DNA of 64,000 nucleotides from Microdochium bolleyi (lineage: Eukaryota > Ascomycota > Sordariomycetes > Xylariales > Microdochiaceae): positions 1,674,001 through 1,738,000 of the forward strand of contig KQ964249.1 in assembly GCA_001566295.1 (NCBI GenBank), written 5' to 3'. Below the pieces are notes generated by a model. That model was not told the origin of the DNA. It saw only the letters and a list, made by a program, of their open reading frames with translations, and made no database searches. Every line of letters begins with the position of its first letter. Position 1 is the first letter of the stretch. The position numbers and the translations under genes were made by a program. Positions 1 through 10,546 of the stretch are shown here, piece by piece.

Positions 1-1468
1 CTACGACTTCCCTCCGCAACCAAAGGTGTTTGTGCATCGTGTCGGTCGCACAGCTCGTGCGGGTCAGCGCGGTTGGAGTTACAGTCTGGTGCGAGACATT
101 GATGCCCCTTATCTGCTCGACCTGCAGTTGTTTCTGGGTAAGAAGCTTGTCGTGGGCAAGGCTGGCTCCGAAGGCTTGAACTTCACCGAGGATATCAGTG
201 TCGGCGCTCCCCAGAGGACCAAGGTAGAGACCAATGTCGAATGGCTCAACCGAGTCATGGACGAGAGCGACGACCTCAATGCGCTGAAGCGCGTCTCTGA
301 GAAGGCTGAGAAGCAGTACATGCGGACGAGGAACTCAGCTGCCAAGCAGAGCGCCACACGCGCACGTGAGCTTGTCGCCACCAGAGAGTGGACGCAGCTG
401 CACCCAGTGTTTGGCGACGAGCTTGGCGATGCCGAAAATGCCCGCGCCGAGATGATGGCCAAGATCAGCGGCTTCAAACCCAAGGAGACAATCTTTGAGA
501 TCGGCTTGACAGGCAAGGCGACGAAGAACGAGGCCGCGGAGATCATGAAGACTGTGCGGCAGCGCTTTGGACCACGGCGTACTGCTGCCCCAGACGTGGG
601 GGTTGTAGACGACTCTGACGAGGATGAGGACGAAGTCATGGTGGAGCAGACGCTCGATGGCACTGATGATGAGGATGACGATAATGGTGTGGCTGAAGAC
701 GACGATGACGACGAGAGTGTGGCCGCGCCGGACTATTCGGACGACGAGATGGAGATCACAATCACCAACAACGACGACGGCAAGTCCTCCAAGGGCAAGA
801 AGAAGGGCCCATCGACCTTCAAGGACGACGAGTTCTTCATGTCGTATGCACCCCGCACCGTCAATGCCGCCGAGGAGCGTGGATATGGTGTGCACTCTGG
901 TGCCGACGGCAACAACTTTATGGCGGCAGCGCGTGACGTGCAGATGGATCTGACCAACGACGAGGCGGCAAAGTCATTCGGCGAGCCCACCCGCGGCGGC
1001 AAGCTGCGATGGGACAAGAAGAACTCAAAGTACGTTAGCAGCAACAACGACGAGGACGGATCCAAGGGTACGAAACCCAAGATGGTGCGCGGCGAGTCGG
1101 GCGTCAAGATCGCGGCGTCCTTCCAGAGTGGGCGGTTCGATCGGTGGAAGAAGGCGCAGCGCATCAACAAGATGCCGCGCGTGGGCGAGACGGAGCGGAG
1201 CGGACCTGGAGGCGCGGGCATGCTGCCGACGGGGGCGCGGTACAAGCACAAGCAAGAGCGGGCGCCCAAGGAGGCCGACAAGTTCCGGGACGACTTCCAC
1301 GTGCGCAAGAAGCGGGTGGCCGAGGCCAAGGAGAAGCGCATCGGCAAGTACAGCGACGGCGTGGGCATCAACCGCAACGAGCTCAAGGGCCAGGAGGACA
1401 TGCGCAAGGGGAGGAAAATCAAGGAGCAGAAGCGGCTCAAGAACGCGAGGCCGTCCAAGAAGCAGTAG
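1..1468 (+). CDS. DBP10: ATP-dependent RNA helicase DBP10, C-terminal part (5' end outside window)
   Basis: This is a DEAD-box RNA helicase of the Dbp10/DDX54 family, which acts in the nucleolus on 60S ribosomal subunit maturation (family knowledge). The frame is open from base 2 to the stop at 1466-1468, so about 488 residues are visible. The visible part opens inside the second helicase domain with motif VI, HRVGRTARAGQRGWSYSLV. A linker follows, then an acidic Asp/Glu-rich stretch (about bases 600-760), then the DBP10 C-terminal domain (about 830-1160, with a basic FDRWKKAQR segment) and a Lys/Arg-rich tail ending NARPSKKQ that suits nucleolar targeting. No intron is needed in the visible part. 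The N-terminal helicase core (Q motif, Walker A, DEAD box) lies upstream of the window. The distinctive C-terminal domain makes Dbp10 much more likely than other DEAD-box helicases. Confidence 0.93.
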   Translation, partial: YDFPPQPKVFVHRVGRTARAGQRGWSYSLVRDIDAPYLLDLQLFLGKKLVVGKAGSEGLNFTEDISVGAPQRTKVETNVEWLNRVMDESDDLNALKRVSEKAEKQYMRTRNSAAKQSATRARELVATREWTQLHPVFGDELGDAENARAEMMAKISGFKPKETIFEIGLTGKATKNEAAEIMKTVRQRFGPRRTAAPDVGVVDDSDEDEDEVMVEQTLDGTDDEDDDNGVAEDDDDDESVAAPDYSDDEMEITITNNDDGKSSKGKKKGPSTFKDDEFFMSYAPRTVNAAEERGYGVHSGADGNNFMAAARDVQMDLTNDEAAKSFGEPTRGGKLRWDKKNSKYVSSNNDEDGSKGTKPKMVRGESGVKIAASFQSGRFDRWKKAQRINKMPRVGETERSGPGGAGMLPTGARYKHKQERAPKEADKFRDDFHVRKKRVAEAKEKRIGKYSDGVGINRNELKGQEDMRKGRKIKEQKRLKNARPSKKQ

Positions 1469-1907
1469 ACGACGTGCTGCCGTTATAGTATATACCTCGC
1501 AGATATTTGGCAAAGCATGCTATGACATTATTCTCCGGAAAGATTCCCCGAACTCCGGTTTACGCCACATGCGTCCCAAAGCTCTCCTGCAACATACTCT
1601 TCCTGATGCTCGGAGCAATGGCTCTGGCCTTGGTGGGATAGACCTGACCCTTGACGTTGTCTCGACTTGAAGCCGAACCCCGGGAGCTCCAGCGCCGATT
1701 TAGGCGTTGACGGGTGGGTCCCAGTGGCGGGATTCTCCAAGAACAGGACCCTCATTTCCCGTCCCTTTTTCAGAACCCCCACCAACCACCGGCAGGAGGC
1801 AAGCAAGCGAGCGGCATCCTTTAAGTCGACCGCCGGCCCTACTAGACTTGTTGGAGAAACCGGCCATTCCCCTGACCGCCTGGAAACACCACACGAGCAC
1901 CAGCACC
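1469..1907. other. Intergenic: DBP10 3' flank and IDI1 promoter
   Basis: This 439-bp gap lies between two genes in the same orientation. I see no open frame with family resemblance. It should hold the DBP10 3' UTR and the IDI1 promoter and leader. A short ATG-containing frame overlaps the IDI1 leader but is not convincing. Confidence 0.6.
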
Positions 1908-2132
1908 ATGTCGACCACCACCACCACCACCACCACTGTAACACAGGAGGCCGCGCCCTCGGCCCAGGCGATCCTGCGGCTCTTCCCGGACATCGACACG
2001 AGCTCGTCGGAGCTCGAGGGCCACGATGCCGAGCAGATCCGCCTCATGGACGAGGTCTGCATCGTTCTCGACAACGACGACAACCCGATCGGCACCGCCA
2101 GCAAGAAGCTGTGTAAGTGATGGATCTGCCAA

Positions 2133-2163
<31 letters not shown>

Positions 2164-2774
2164 AGAAGAAGAATGGCAACGACTGACTGACGTCCCTGGT
2201 AGGCCATCTCATGACCAACATCGACAAGGGCCTCCTCCACCGCGCCTTCTCCGTGTTCCTCTTCGACGAGCAGAACCGCCTGCTCCTGCAGCAGCGTGCG
2301 ACCGAGAAGATCACGTTCCCCGACATGTGGACCAACACGTGCTGCTCGCACCCGCTAGGCATCCCGACCGAGACGGGCAGCAACCTGCCCGACAGCATCA
2401 TGGGCGTCAAGCGCGCCGCGCAGCGCAAGCTCGACCAGGAGCTCGGCATCAAACCGGAGCAGGTGCCGCTCGACGACTTCCATTTCCTCACGCGGATCCA
2501 CTACAAGGCGCCCAGCGACGGCAAATGGGGCGAGCACGAGATCGACTACATCCTCTTCATCAAGGCAAAGGTCGACGTCGAGGCCAACCCCAACGAGGTC
2601 CGCGACACAAAGTACGTCAGCCCGGACGAGCTGCGCGAGTTCTTCAAGACGCCAGAGCTCAAGTTCACGCCGTGGTTCAAGCTCATCTGCGAGTCGATGC
2701 TGTTCAAATGGTGGGAGAGCCTGGACTCGGGGCTCGACAAGTACACCAACGAGCAGGAGATTCGCCGCATGTGA
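1908..2774 (+). CDS. IDI1: Isopentenyl-diphosphate delta-isomerase (2 exons)
   Basis: Interconverts isopentenyl diphosphate and dimethylallyl diphosphate in the mevalonate/ergosterol route. Exon 1 is 1908-2112 and exon 2 is 2203-2774. The intron has a GTAAGT donor at 2113 and a TAG acceptor at 2200-2202, and splicing restores the run KKLCHLMTNIDKGLLHRAFS. The 258-residue product matches family size. Type I IDI/Nudix marks are visible: the catalytic-Cys motif NTCCSHPL, the region QRKLDQELGI corresponding to the Nudix helix, and the metal/catalytic Glu in GEHEIDYILF. The start ATG is followed by a run of Thr codons (ACC/ACT), an expandable repeat that probably gives a disordered N terminus. The intron carries a (GAA)n tract and stops in frame, so splicing is required. 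Confidence 0.95.
2132..2172 (+). repeat. (GAA/AAG)n microsatellite in the IDI1 intron
   Basis: A purine-only trinucleotide tract of about 13 units sits in the middle of the 90-nt IDI1 intron and makes up close to half of it. Length variation here would alter intron length but not the protein. Confidence 0.85.
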
Positions 2775-3829
2775 GGGGAGGTGCATGGTTGAGGTGCCGG
2801 TGCATAAATACAACAGTATACAGATTCCCATGATTCGAATATAAAGAATTAATTCTTAACGAGACTCGCTGCAGTGGAAGGACCCCAGTGATATTTAATG
2901 TCGATGTTCGTGGTGTGGTCGATCAGGAACGGGGAACAGGGTAGTGTAGCTGCAACGCCATTAAGAACAAACGATACAGCCATGAGAATCGAGGTCTAGC
3001 CAGCCATGTAGCACCTCTAGAACGAGCAGTTTCCTACCAACCTAGGAACTAAAACAGGATGGGAAGGGAACCAACAGAGTGTCACAAGTTTTAGTGGTCT
3101 CGCAATATAGAAGTACTGGAGAGCATATGCCAGGCATGTCACTACTCCCTCACGGAATCTACACCGAGGGATTAGACTGTGATCTAGAATACCATATAAT
3201 ATATCTCCACTGAGCAGCGGTTGTGCCTCGTCCTGTATAAGAGGCATCTCCAGAGCAACCACCCGCAAGACTAGTCTTTATCAACCATTTGATTATCCAC
3301 TGCTACCCCTTCAGCCTTCTCCTCTCAACTCTCCGTCCGTCTTCCTTGGACGAACTTTCCTCCGCCTCAGGCATCACCGAACCCTGACACTTCTTGAGCC
3401 AGGCACTCAAAACTTTTCCCAACGGATCCTGTTCCCTCACTGCCGAGCATACGTTACTGCCTCGCTCTCTACCTTTTTGAGCTCTGCTGGGAGAACAAAC
3501 CATCAGCACATCTGTGCCCTGACCTGTCCCGTCCCCAACACTCATCCTCCGGCACAGGCCACGCAATTCCCTCCTCTCCTCTCAAACTCTTCTTGTCGGT
3601 TACTCCCACCCACAGCCATAAACAAGCAAAGGAGTGTTCTCCCAGTCATCCCAAACGGAGACAGATTCTCTATAGCGGCAATCTCAACTTCACCACCTCC
3701 TCCCCTTGACTCGCAGGGGCAAGAACTACAGCGGCAGCGACAAGCTATAGCACGGAGCACCGGCCCTTAAACACGGCAAGGGAACACGAGGCAAAGCAAA
3801 CACCAGCAGTAGCATCACTTGTCTTCGCC
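2775..3829. other. Intergenic: IDI1 3' end and leader of the Myb-like gene
   Basis: This is about 1.05 kb without a supported gene. A perfect 14-nt palindrome (2844-2857) lies about 70 nt after the IDI1 stop in an AT-rich patch, a plausible 3'-end processing region. From about 3300 to 3650 the plus strand is strongly C/T-rich, the usual look of a filamentous-fungal promoter and transcription start upstream of the gene at 3830. Confidence 0.6.
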
Positions 3830-4695
3830 ATGGCCGACACACCCAGCAAAGGCGGCTCCTGGACCGAGGGTGAGAAGGTAAAGAAACTGCTTTCTGCTGT
3901 GCACTCTAGCTTGCTCCCCGGTCCTTTTCCCACTTCACGTCTGTCTGTCCCCGTATCTTTCTTCGGCTGCCTTGCGACCTTCACAATGTCACACACGACA
4001 CTACCACACACACACACACACACACTCGACTCGACTCGACTGAACTCGCACACAATAGCAGCTTCCCAAAATGCTGCACACTATTCAAATTTCCCATCGC
4101 TCTCCACGTTCCCCAGCTTACCTTAGATCCCAATCAATAATGCTAACACGCACACGCAACCCTCCCCAAAAAACAGTACCAGCTCCTCGTCCAGATCATC
4201 CACCAGCTCACCTCGGCCGGCGCGAGCATCAAGCTCGCCGAGCTCAATATGCCCGGCCGCAGGGCCAAGTCCCTCTCGCACATGGTCACCAGGATCAAGG
4301 CCGAGGCCAAGGAGTACGCCGCGGCATCCACCAACGGCAGCGGCAGCGGCAGCAGCTCTCCTCGCCCATCGACCACGTCCGCCCGCGGTGCTGCTCGTGG
4401 CGGCCGTGGTCGTGGTGGCCGTGGTGGCCGTGGCGCAGGTGCTGGTGCTGGTGCTGGCAAGGCACTGAAGCGCCGCGCGGACAACAGCGACAGCGACGAC
4501 GACGACAACGATGAAGGAGCAGACCGCAGTCACGGGTCCCAGGACCGCAAGTTCGCCGTCGTCAAGAAGGAGGACCCGGAGGACGCCGCCGGTGCGGATT
4601 ACGACGACGATGACGACGGCGCCGCTGACAATGATGACGAGGCGTACGGCTTGCTGACGCCCAGCAAGAAGAAGCAGAGAAAGGTCGAGGTCTGA
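3830..4695 (+). CDS. Myb-like / RGG-rich small nuclear protein (2 exons)
   Basis: Exon 1 (3830-3877) encodes MADTPSKGGSWTEGEK. A 299-nt intron (3878-4176) follows, then exon 2 (4177-4695), giving 188 residues. The joined N terminus forms a SANT/Myb-like helix set: a Trp near residue 11, then YQLLVQIIHQLTSAG, then a putative recognition helix around MPGRRAKSLSHMVTRIK. This design is common in small fungal Myb-like proteins. Residues about 85-110 are a Gly/Arg repeat (GGRGRGGRGGRGAGAGAG) typical of nucleic-acid-binding tails, followed by basic then Asp/Glu-rich segments and the basic end KKKQRKVEV. A nuclear DNA- or RNA-binding role is inferred; no specific function is known to me. The intron is long for this window and contains CA-rich and CTCGA-type repeats at about 4006-4040. 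Confidence 0.75.
4006..4040 (+). repeat. (CA)n and (CTCGA)n simple repeats in an intron
   Basis: An alternating CA run of about 10 units is followed directly by several CTCGA/GACTC units. Both lie inside the 299-nt intron of the Myb-like gene. Confidence 0.8.
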
Positions 4696-5248
4696 GCTGG
4701 CGACGGAAGGTCGCCCGGCCCTTTCCTTCCTCCCTCCCTCTTTCCCATCCCGCTCCCCGATCTGCCGCGCGTCGACAGGCACACATCAACGTTGACCATG
4801 TTTTCTGCGAAGATGGATTGGGAAGTGCTCTCAAGGCTCGGAGAGCTTAGATTAAAGCACTGGATAAGTGTGTCTTCGCGAAGGAAGCTTACTTTGGATG
4901 GAAGCAAAAACAATTGGCGGTGGTAGTCACGAGGAGTGCCGGTTTCGCTCGCACCGTGATGCTCGGAGAGAAGCTCCAGGAACAGTATCTGTGATTGACT
5001 TTAAGAGTCCAGACATAATGATACCTCTTCTTGAAAGTGCTGATCTGGGAGCTATTGCCACGTAGTAAGTCCGACACAAGTCAATGTGACTCTGAGTAAT
5101 TCTAAAGGTGCCATGCTATGTTGCGAACTTTCGCCGTTCTACATTCCATGTATTGCTACGTGTGTCTATATCCTTCGCCAGCTATATGCTCGTTGGGGAT
5201 GTGTGGCAGTTTGGCAAAATGACTGCCACGCCCAGACCCAATCTTTGC
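4696..5248. other. Convergent intergenic region (Myb-like gene / MLH1)
   Basis: About 550 bp between the 3' ends of two convergent genes. It contains moderately AT-rich 3'-UTR-type sequence. I see no gene or obvious repeat. Confidence 0.6.
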
Positions 5249-7500
5249 CTAACACCGCTCGAAAACCCGATATAAGCCCTTAAGGCTGGCCAACTCTAGA
5301 ACGCCCGCTTTCATGAAAGTCTTTGTCGCGACGAGTCTGGCCTTGAACGCTGGGAACAGCACGTGCTCTACTGTCCGTCGAATGTATGCTCTTCGTTCCT
5401 TTATCTCGTCAGGGACGTCTTCTTCCACCTGCTCTGTGCCTGGCAGGGTTGGCAGCTGTTCAGGAACATAGAAGCTGGCCAGTTCCCGGAGGAATGTCTC
5501 GAAACACGCCTTCTCCTCTGTCCAGTCCACGTGCGGCCCCAGGCGAAGTAGAAATTGGGGCAGTTTTGCCAGCGAGGGCGTGTAGCCTTTCATGAGCAGC
5601 GGGATACTCAACAACTCGCCCGTTGGTGATATTTCGAGACTGAAGTACTCCCGCAGCATCTCTCTTCGTTCGATTAGTTGCTGTTCCACTTTGGCTACCA
5701 CCTCGTCAACATCAAAGTCATCATCGTCCATCAGCTCGCCCTCTGCCATCGTAGACTTCTCGTGCTCCGCGGCTGTGCGCAGGACATCCCGCAGCGTTAG
5801 AGCAGGCTGGAACTTGATGGTGCCAAAGTTTCCAAAGTCAGTCAGCCCGATCTGATAAAAATACTCGTAGCACGCACGGCCATAATCAATCAGATACAGC
5901 TTGACACCGCCTTGTACGGCAGCCAGACGTCGCTGCTCGTCCACGATGCCAACAAACGTATGGCCCGCAATGACTTCTGTCAATTCATGGTGCATGTCGT
6001 CCCGGACTTCGGAACGTAAATCTCTGACGCTCGTCAGACGGCACGTAATGGGTTCCCGATCCACTATGTCATAGACAGGGTCTGACGATTGCTCATGGGT
6101 TGTGTTGTTGACTGTACCTCCAGGAGCCGGAGATTTTGATGTCGACTGAAACATGCTCGTGATCTTGCGCATAGATGCATCCGTGCGCACGAGATTGTTC
6201 TCGTTGGGTTTTGACTGTGATCTGCGGCTTGCTGCAGGTGTCTTGGCAGTATTGCTCCCATCTTCGGACTCTGGCGGATCTTGATTCAGCGCACCTGGTA
6301 GGAGGGTCTGGGTCAGGAAGGTTCGACTTGTGTCCACAGCAGCAAGACGTTCTCTGATTTGGTCGCATATGCATTGCAGGATCTCGTCTTCGTTGAGAAA
6401 GTGTACCTCCCGCTTGGTAGGGTGCACGTTGACGTCTACACGACGTGGGTCAATCTCCAGGTTGAGGTAGACAAAGGGGTGTCCATTCTTGGGTAAGAAC
6501 ATTGAGTATGTCTGCTCAAGAGCCTTCTTGATATGTGTCGACTCGACACTTCGGTGGTTGATGAACAGCAGTAGTGTCGTCTTCTTGATGTGGTAGTTGG
6601 CATTCGTCGCCCAGCCAGAGGCCTTGAACCCCCAGCGATCGTCCTTGGCATCGAAGTCGACGAGCTCGTTGGCCACGCCGCCGCCATGGATCTGCCGAAT
6701 GCGATCGACGGTAGACGCCCCGGACGGTATCGTGATGGCAGTGCCGGCGTCGCCATGTTTCTTGCAGGAGAAGGCTACACCCTGAGAATGAATCGCATAG
6801 CGCCCGACCATGTCGATGATCTTGTTGAACTCATCTGAGGGAGATCGAAATGCCTTTCGGCGGGTCGGCACATTGTAGAAAAGATCCTCGACGGTGATCT
6901 GTGTGCCTTGCCGGCCGGCAGTGGGCTTTGGATCCGCAGACTGGCCGGGTTTAGCAGGAGTGAGCTTGCCACTTTCATAGTGTGCTCTCCATGCTGCGGC
7001 GGAATCCTTCGTTTTTGTGGTCACTTGTAGATGAGCGATGTGACTGATACTTGCGAGAGCCTCGCCACGGAAGCCATATGTGCTAATGCTGCTCAGGTCC
7101 TCGAATGTATTCAGCTTCGAGGTTGTGAAGCGTTCACAGAGGATGGGCAGGTCCTCTTTCTGCAGTTGCACGTTGTCAGCGAGGGGACGAATGAAGGAGA
7201 TACCTGAGCGCCACGGGGTCTCAACTGAAGACTCACATCGATGCCGTGGCCGTTGTCGGTGATCTGGAGAAGCTTGAGGCCGCCATCTTTGACGAGGACC
7301 TCGAGAGAAGTGGAGCCCGCGTCGATGGCGTTCTCGATGAGCTCCTTGAGGGCGTGCACGGGGGCGACGATGATTTCGCCTGCAGCGATCTTGTTGACAA
7401 CGTCTGGATCGAGGGCCTTGATGCGCCGTGTCGAGGACGCGTCGGGGCTCGCCGCGTCGTCGGCCTTCCTCTTTGTGCCTCGGGGCTCATCGACGTCCAT
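5249..7500 (-). CDS. MLH1: DNA mismatch repair protein MLH1 (2 exons)
   Basis: MutL homologue that partners Pms1 or Mlh3 in nuclear mismatch repair and meiotic recombination. Exon 1 is 7237-7500 and exon 2 is 5249-7159. The 77-nt intron has a GTGAGT donor, a CTGAC branch-like element and a CAG acceptor. Splicing yields DNGHGIDKEDLPILCERFT, a GHKL ATPase core motif that would be broken otherwise. Other marks are NKIAAGEIIVAPVHALKEL, ENAIDAGS (catalytic Glu and Mg-binding Asn), YGFRGEALASI, the transducer-domain motif VDVNVHPTKREVHF, and the C-terminal end GLYRVFERC, which is characteristic of Mlh1 and completes the Mlh1-Pms1 endonuclease site. Predicted length is 724 residues, close to the family norm. 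An in-frame GTG/ATG extension upstream of 7500 exists but lacks conserved sequence. Confidence 0.95.
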
Positions 7501-7776
7501 GGCTGTTTGCAACACGGTCGGCCCGCGCTTCGAGTGAAGGCAGTGCAACCTGCAGGTGGGTTGTTCGGAGATGCTGGTCCATGCAAGCCTGCGGGCGAGC
7601 AAGCAGCACGGACACTAGGGTCAGAGGTGCCCTAGTGGTCGTGATTTCCTGATTTAGAGTGATGTGGGGGCCGCTGTTGCCGCTGTGGCCGCTGGTCGTG
7701 GCTGCCTCCAGAGGTCCGTCCCTCTGCCTGCACCCATACACGTAACAGCAGTGAAAGGCGACCAACCGCATTGGTT

Positions 7777-7782
7777 ACGCGT
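7777..7782. promoter_or_regulatory. ACGCGT (MCB-like) element upstream of MLH1
   Basis: An ACGCGT hexamer lies about 280 bp upstream of the MLH1 ATG. ACGCGT is the MluI cell-cycle box bound by MBF-type factors at S-phase genes in yeasts. Function here is inferred; the same hexamer occurs elsewhere in this GC-rich window. Confidence 0.3.
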
Positions 7783-8124
7783 ACTTGGTGTACTCGCCTT
7801 CACATATCCGCTGATATCCATTTCTGCACTTCGCAAAGTCCCTGTGTGCAGCTTAGTCATTGGCACAATCCGCCTCAACCACTCTTGACTACCCTGGAGC
7901 ACCCTAGGGTACGCAAGTCCTAGGCCAATGGGGAACAGCCCAGTGACTGGTCTCGTCATTGGGCCACCGTTAGTTAGTGCCCGTTGGACGCAGTGTCGGA
8001 CAATGCCAAACGGCCGGCAGCCTGCCCGCCGCGAGTCTCCAGGTCTCAAAACCCGAAGGCGTGCGTGGTGGTGTGCCTCTGCACGGGCCCGATCAAGCTT
8101 CCTCTCCTTCGAAACCCACTGCTC

Positions 8125-8130
8125 ACGCGT
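8125..8130. promoter_or_regulatory. Second ACGCGT element, distal upstream of MLH1
   Basis: An ACGCGT hexamer about 625 bp upstream of the MLH1 ATG. It supports the proximal element only weakly because of the distance. Confidence 0.2.
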
Positions 8131-9196
8131 GGTTGCAACAACCAGACCCCGGCCGGCATGCGGCTTCGCGCGCCAAGCGCTGATCAAGCGTAATGGCTCG
8201 ATACGTCATCATCAGGGAGCAATAGCTCCCCACGATTCCATGCTACGATGGATGCTTTGCACAAGGTCAAGTTTGGTTGCCCTGCAAACAACAGCCCCAA
8301 ATGTCCCTCCATAAACGATCGGGAAGCAAAGCTGCGCATAAGAACAAGCTGGGGCAGCCGCAGCGCGACAACCAGATAGAGCAAATAGACTAATGATTGC
8401 CCTCGTCTGATCGATTATTTCCGTGGCGTCCTGAGGCTCTTGGACAAGGAGACATGACGACTGCAAGCAAACCTTCGCCAGCCTCGAGCTCATCGACTGG
8501 CCTGGCAGACGCTACGCATTACGTCGTGGGGGACTGGTCTACCAAAGTGCCAGACTGCAAATGCCGGAGCTAGGTACCTAAGCGTACGCTTACGTAGTAG
8601 CATGGGCGAGCTTCTAGAGGGAAGAGGGGGGGGGGTTTCCGGGTCTTGGTGGGAACTCCGTACTGTACTCTTTTTCCTGGCAAGCTCGATCGGCAGCTGC
8701 GCCGGCCCCAGCCAGTCGGAGAATTCTCCCCCGCATCCGCGGATCCACCATCACCCTCCTACCCTCCTTCCCCCTCCTCCTGTCTTGTCGTGTTGCCCGC
8801 CAGGGTTTTGTTTCTAATGTTTTCTTAGGTGGTGGCAGTTCGGGCTCCGTCTGCGTAACGTCATGGTGTGGGAGGACTTCTGGGCTAAGGCATCATAAGA
8901 ACAAGGGGCAATGGCGAGACATACAAAGGAACCCCTGCTTGCAATCGCCGCGGTCGGCGTTGAACCGGCCGGTAGTACAGACAGAGACAAGCTCTTTTAA
9001 CCTCGTCTTGACCTCGACGTGCCCCCCTAAATGAGAATGCCTGGGATCTTTCAGCTGGAAAGACGTAACTTCATATGAGCTATGCAGGGCCCTGAGCATG
9101 GCAGCCGAGGCGCAGTAACATCACCCCTGTGACAGTCAGCGAGTGTCTGTCTGGCATGAACGAATGTACTGTCATGCATTGCATGCAAGCAGGTAT

Positions 9197-9218
9197 GCAG
9201 GCAGGCAGGCAGGCAGGC
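9197..9218 (+). repeat. (GCAG)n tetranucleotide microsatellite
   Basis: Five to six tandem GCAG units in the intergenic stretch between MLH1 and the zinc-cluster gene. Confidence 0.85.
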
Positions 9219-10546
9219 ATGGCTCGAGCCATTTGTCCTTCTTTCGTCACTTGGGACAGGAGGGGTCCGAGGCCGGCTGACACCCGTTGATCGGCCGGCG
9301 TGGCGTCGGATCGTCAGGCTATGATGGTCCTCCCCGTTAGCCTCAACGGTGGCGTCTCCAGCTGCAAGTTTCTCCGGCACTTCAATCATTGTCATTTCAT
9401 CCATTGCTCTTTCTCTCTGTCTCTCCCTCACACCATCTCTTAGCAGCGTACAGTGTGACTGGAAAAACTCTGTAGGTCGCCTGTCAGCGACTTCATGAGT
9501 TGCATTACTCATTAGCGGACCCCTACATCCGCAATCTTATTCTCAACAATGCCCAGTTCCTCAATCGCTGTTCGTTCCCATGCATCTCCTGCTCAAACCT
9601 CCCGAAATAGTAGCATGGCCCAACAGCCAGTCTCGATCCGAACATGACTCTCTACAGACAAGCTGGCTCCTCAGACGCAGTATAATACAGCAATTTCCCA
9701 ACTGGGGTCGACCACCGCGTGCTATACACAGCCACGTCGCTTCAATATGATGCCCTCGAGTGTTCTTCGAGTGCAGATCGGCACAACATTCTTCACGTGG
9801 CCCTCATCATTCCGAGCAACGCCAGGTTGGCAGAGTATACCAACCACGCTCCCAGTTGTCTGCACTCGCCTGAGACACTTGTGGTTGACAGCGAGCTCGC
9901 AACGGGTGGCGCATCCGCCACTCATGCCACGGCCTGCCCCCGCCGCTCACAGCGACATGCTGGCTACAGCTCACGATATCGTGCCACCGAGCTGGATACA
10001 TGACCGAGACTCCTGTTCAACGCCTTCATTCCGTGGCACGGGCTGGGCCAGTCAACCCAGACAGCTGAAGGCTCTCCATACTGGCTCCCGATCACAACCA
10101 AGGATTCATCTTGTGCCAGCCCGGGTGCAGTTGCTGTCCACAACCATGCCGTCGAGCTTCGTGGCATTTTGCAATGCTCTTCCATCGGTAATTGCCCAAT
10201 ACAGCAGCAGCATCGCAGAGTCCCACTGCTCATTGAGAGGCTTCTTCGAGGCGCAGGCTAGCTTTGCATGGCTCAACCGCATCGATCGGGACGGCTCATT
10301 GATGCCCATCCTCCGCGCGCAAGGTTTCTCCGACTTCCTATGGTCGTCACCGAGGGTCATCCGCAATTGACGCCAGGCAATTCACGGACGAGATGGGGAT
10401 TGGTGTCAAGACATGCTCCATTCTGAGAGTCTGCTTCCACGTGCGGAAGACTTTTCCGTGCGTCACAGCTTCATGGACCCCGGTTGCTTGTATCGTTGGC
10501 AGGATCTCATTTGCTGGCTTGCGATGTCCAAGCACAATGCTGGCTA

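Larger units (their letters stand above)
7501..10546. other. 3-kb interval without a supported gene (MLH1 promoter side)
   Basis: This holds the MLH1 promoter and the 3' flank of the zinc-cluster gene. Frames of up to about 207 codons occur on both strands (for example 9747-10370 plus and 7654-8187 minus), but none has domain-like character and several overlap on opposite strands. It contains two ACGCGT sequences, a (GCAG)n repeat and a G-run near 8627. A fast-evolving small gene or non-coding RNA cannot be excluded. Confidence 0.5.

Noticed and set aside
7654..8187. 177-codon minus-strand frame upstream of MLH1
   Set aside because: Arg/Pro/Thr-rich without recognisable features and overlaps plus-strand frames. 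Probably promoter DNA.
9747..10370. 207-codon plus-strand frame near the end of the zinc-cluster gene
   Set aside because: No motif, compositionally like the surrounding non-coding sequence, and overlapping minus-strand frames of similar length exist.
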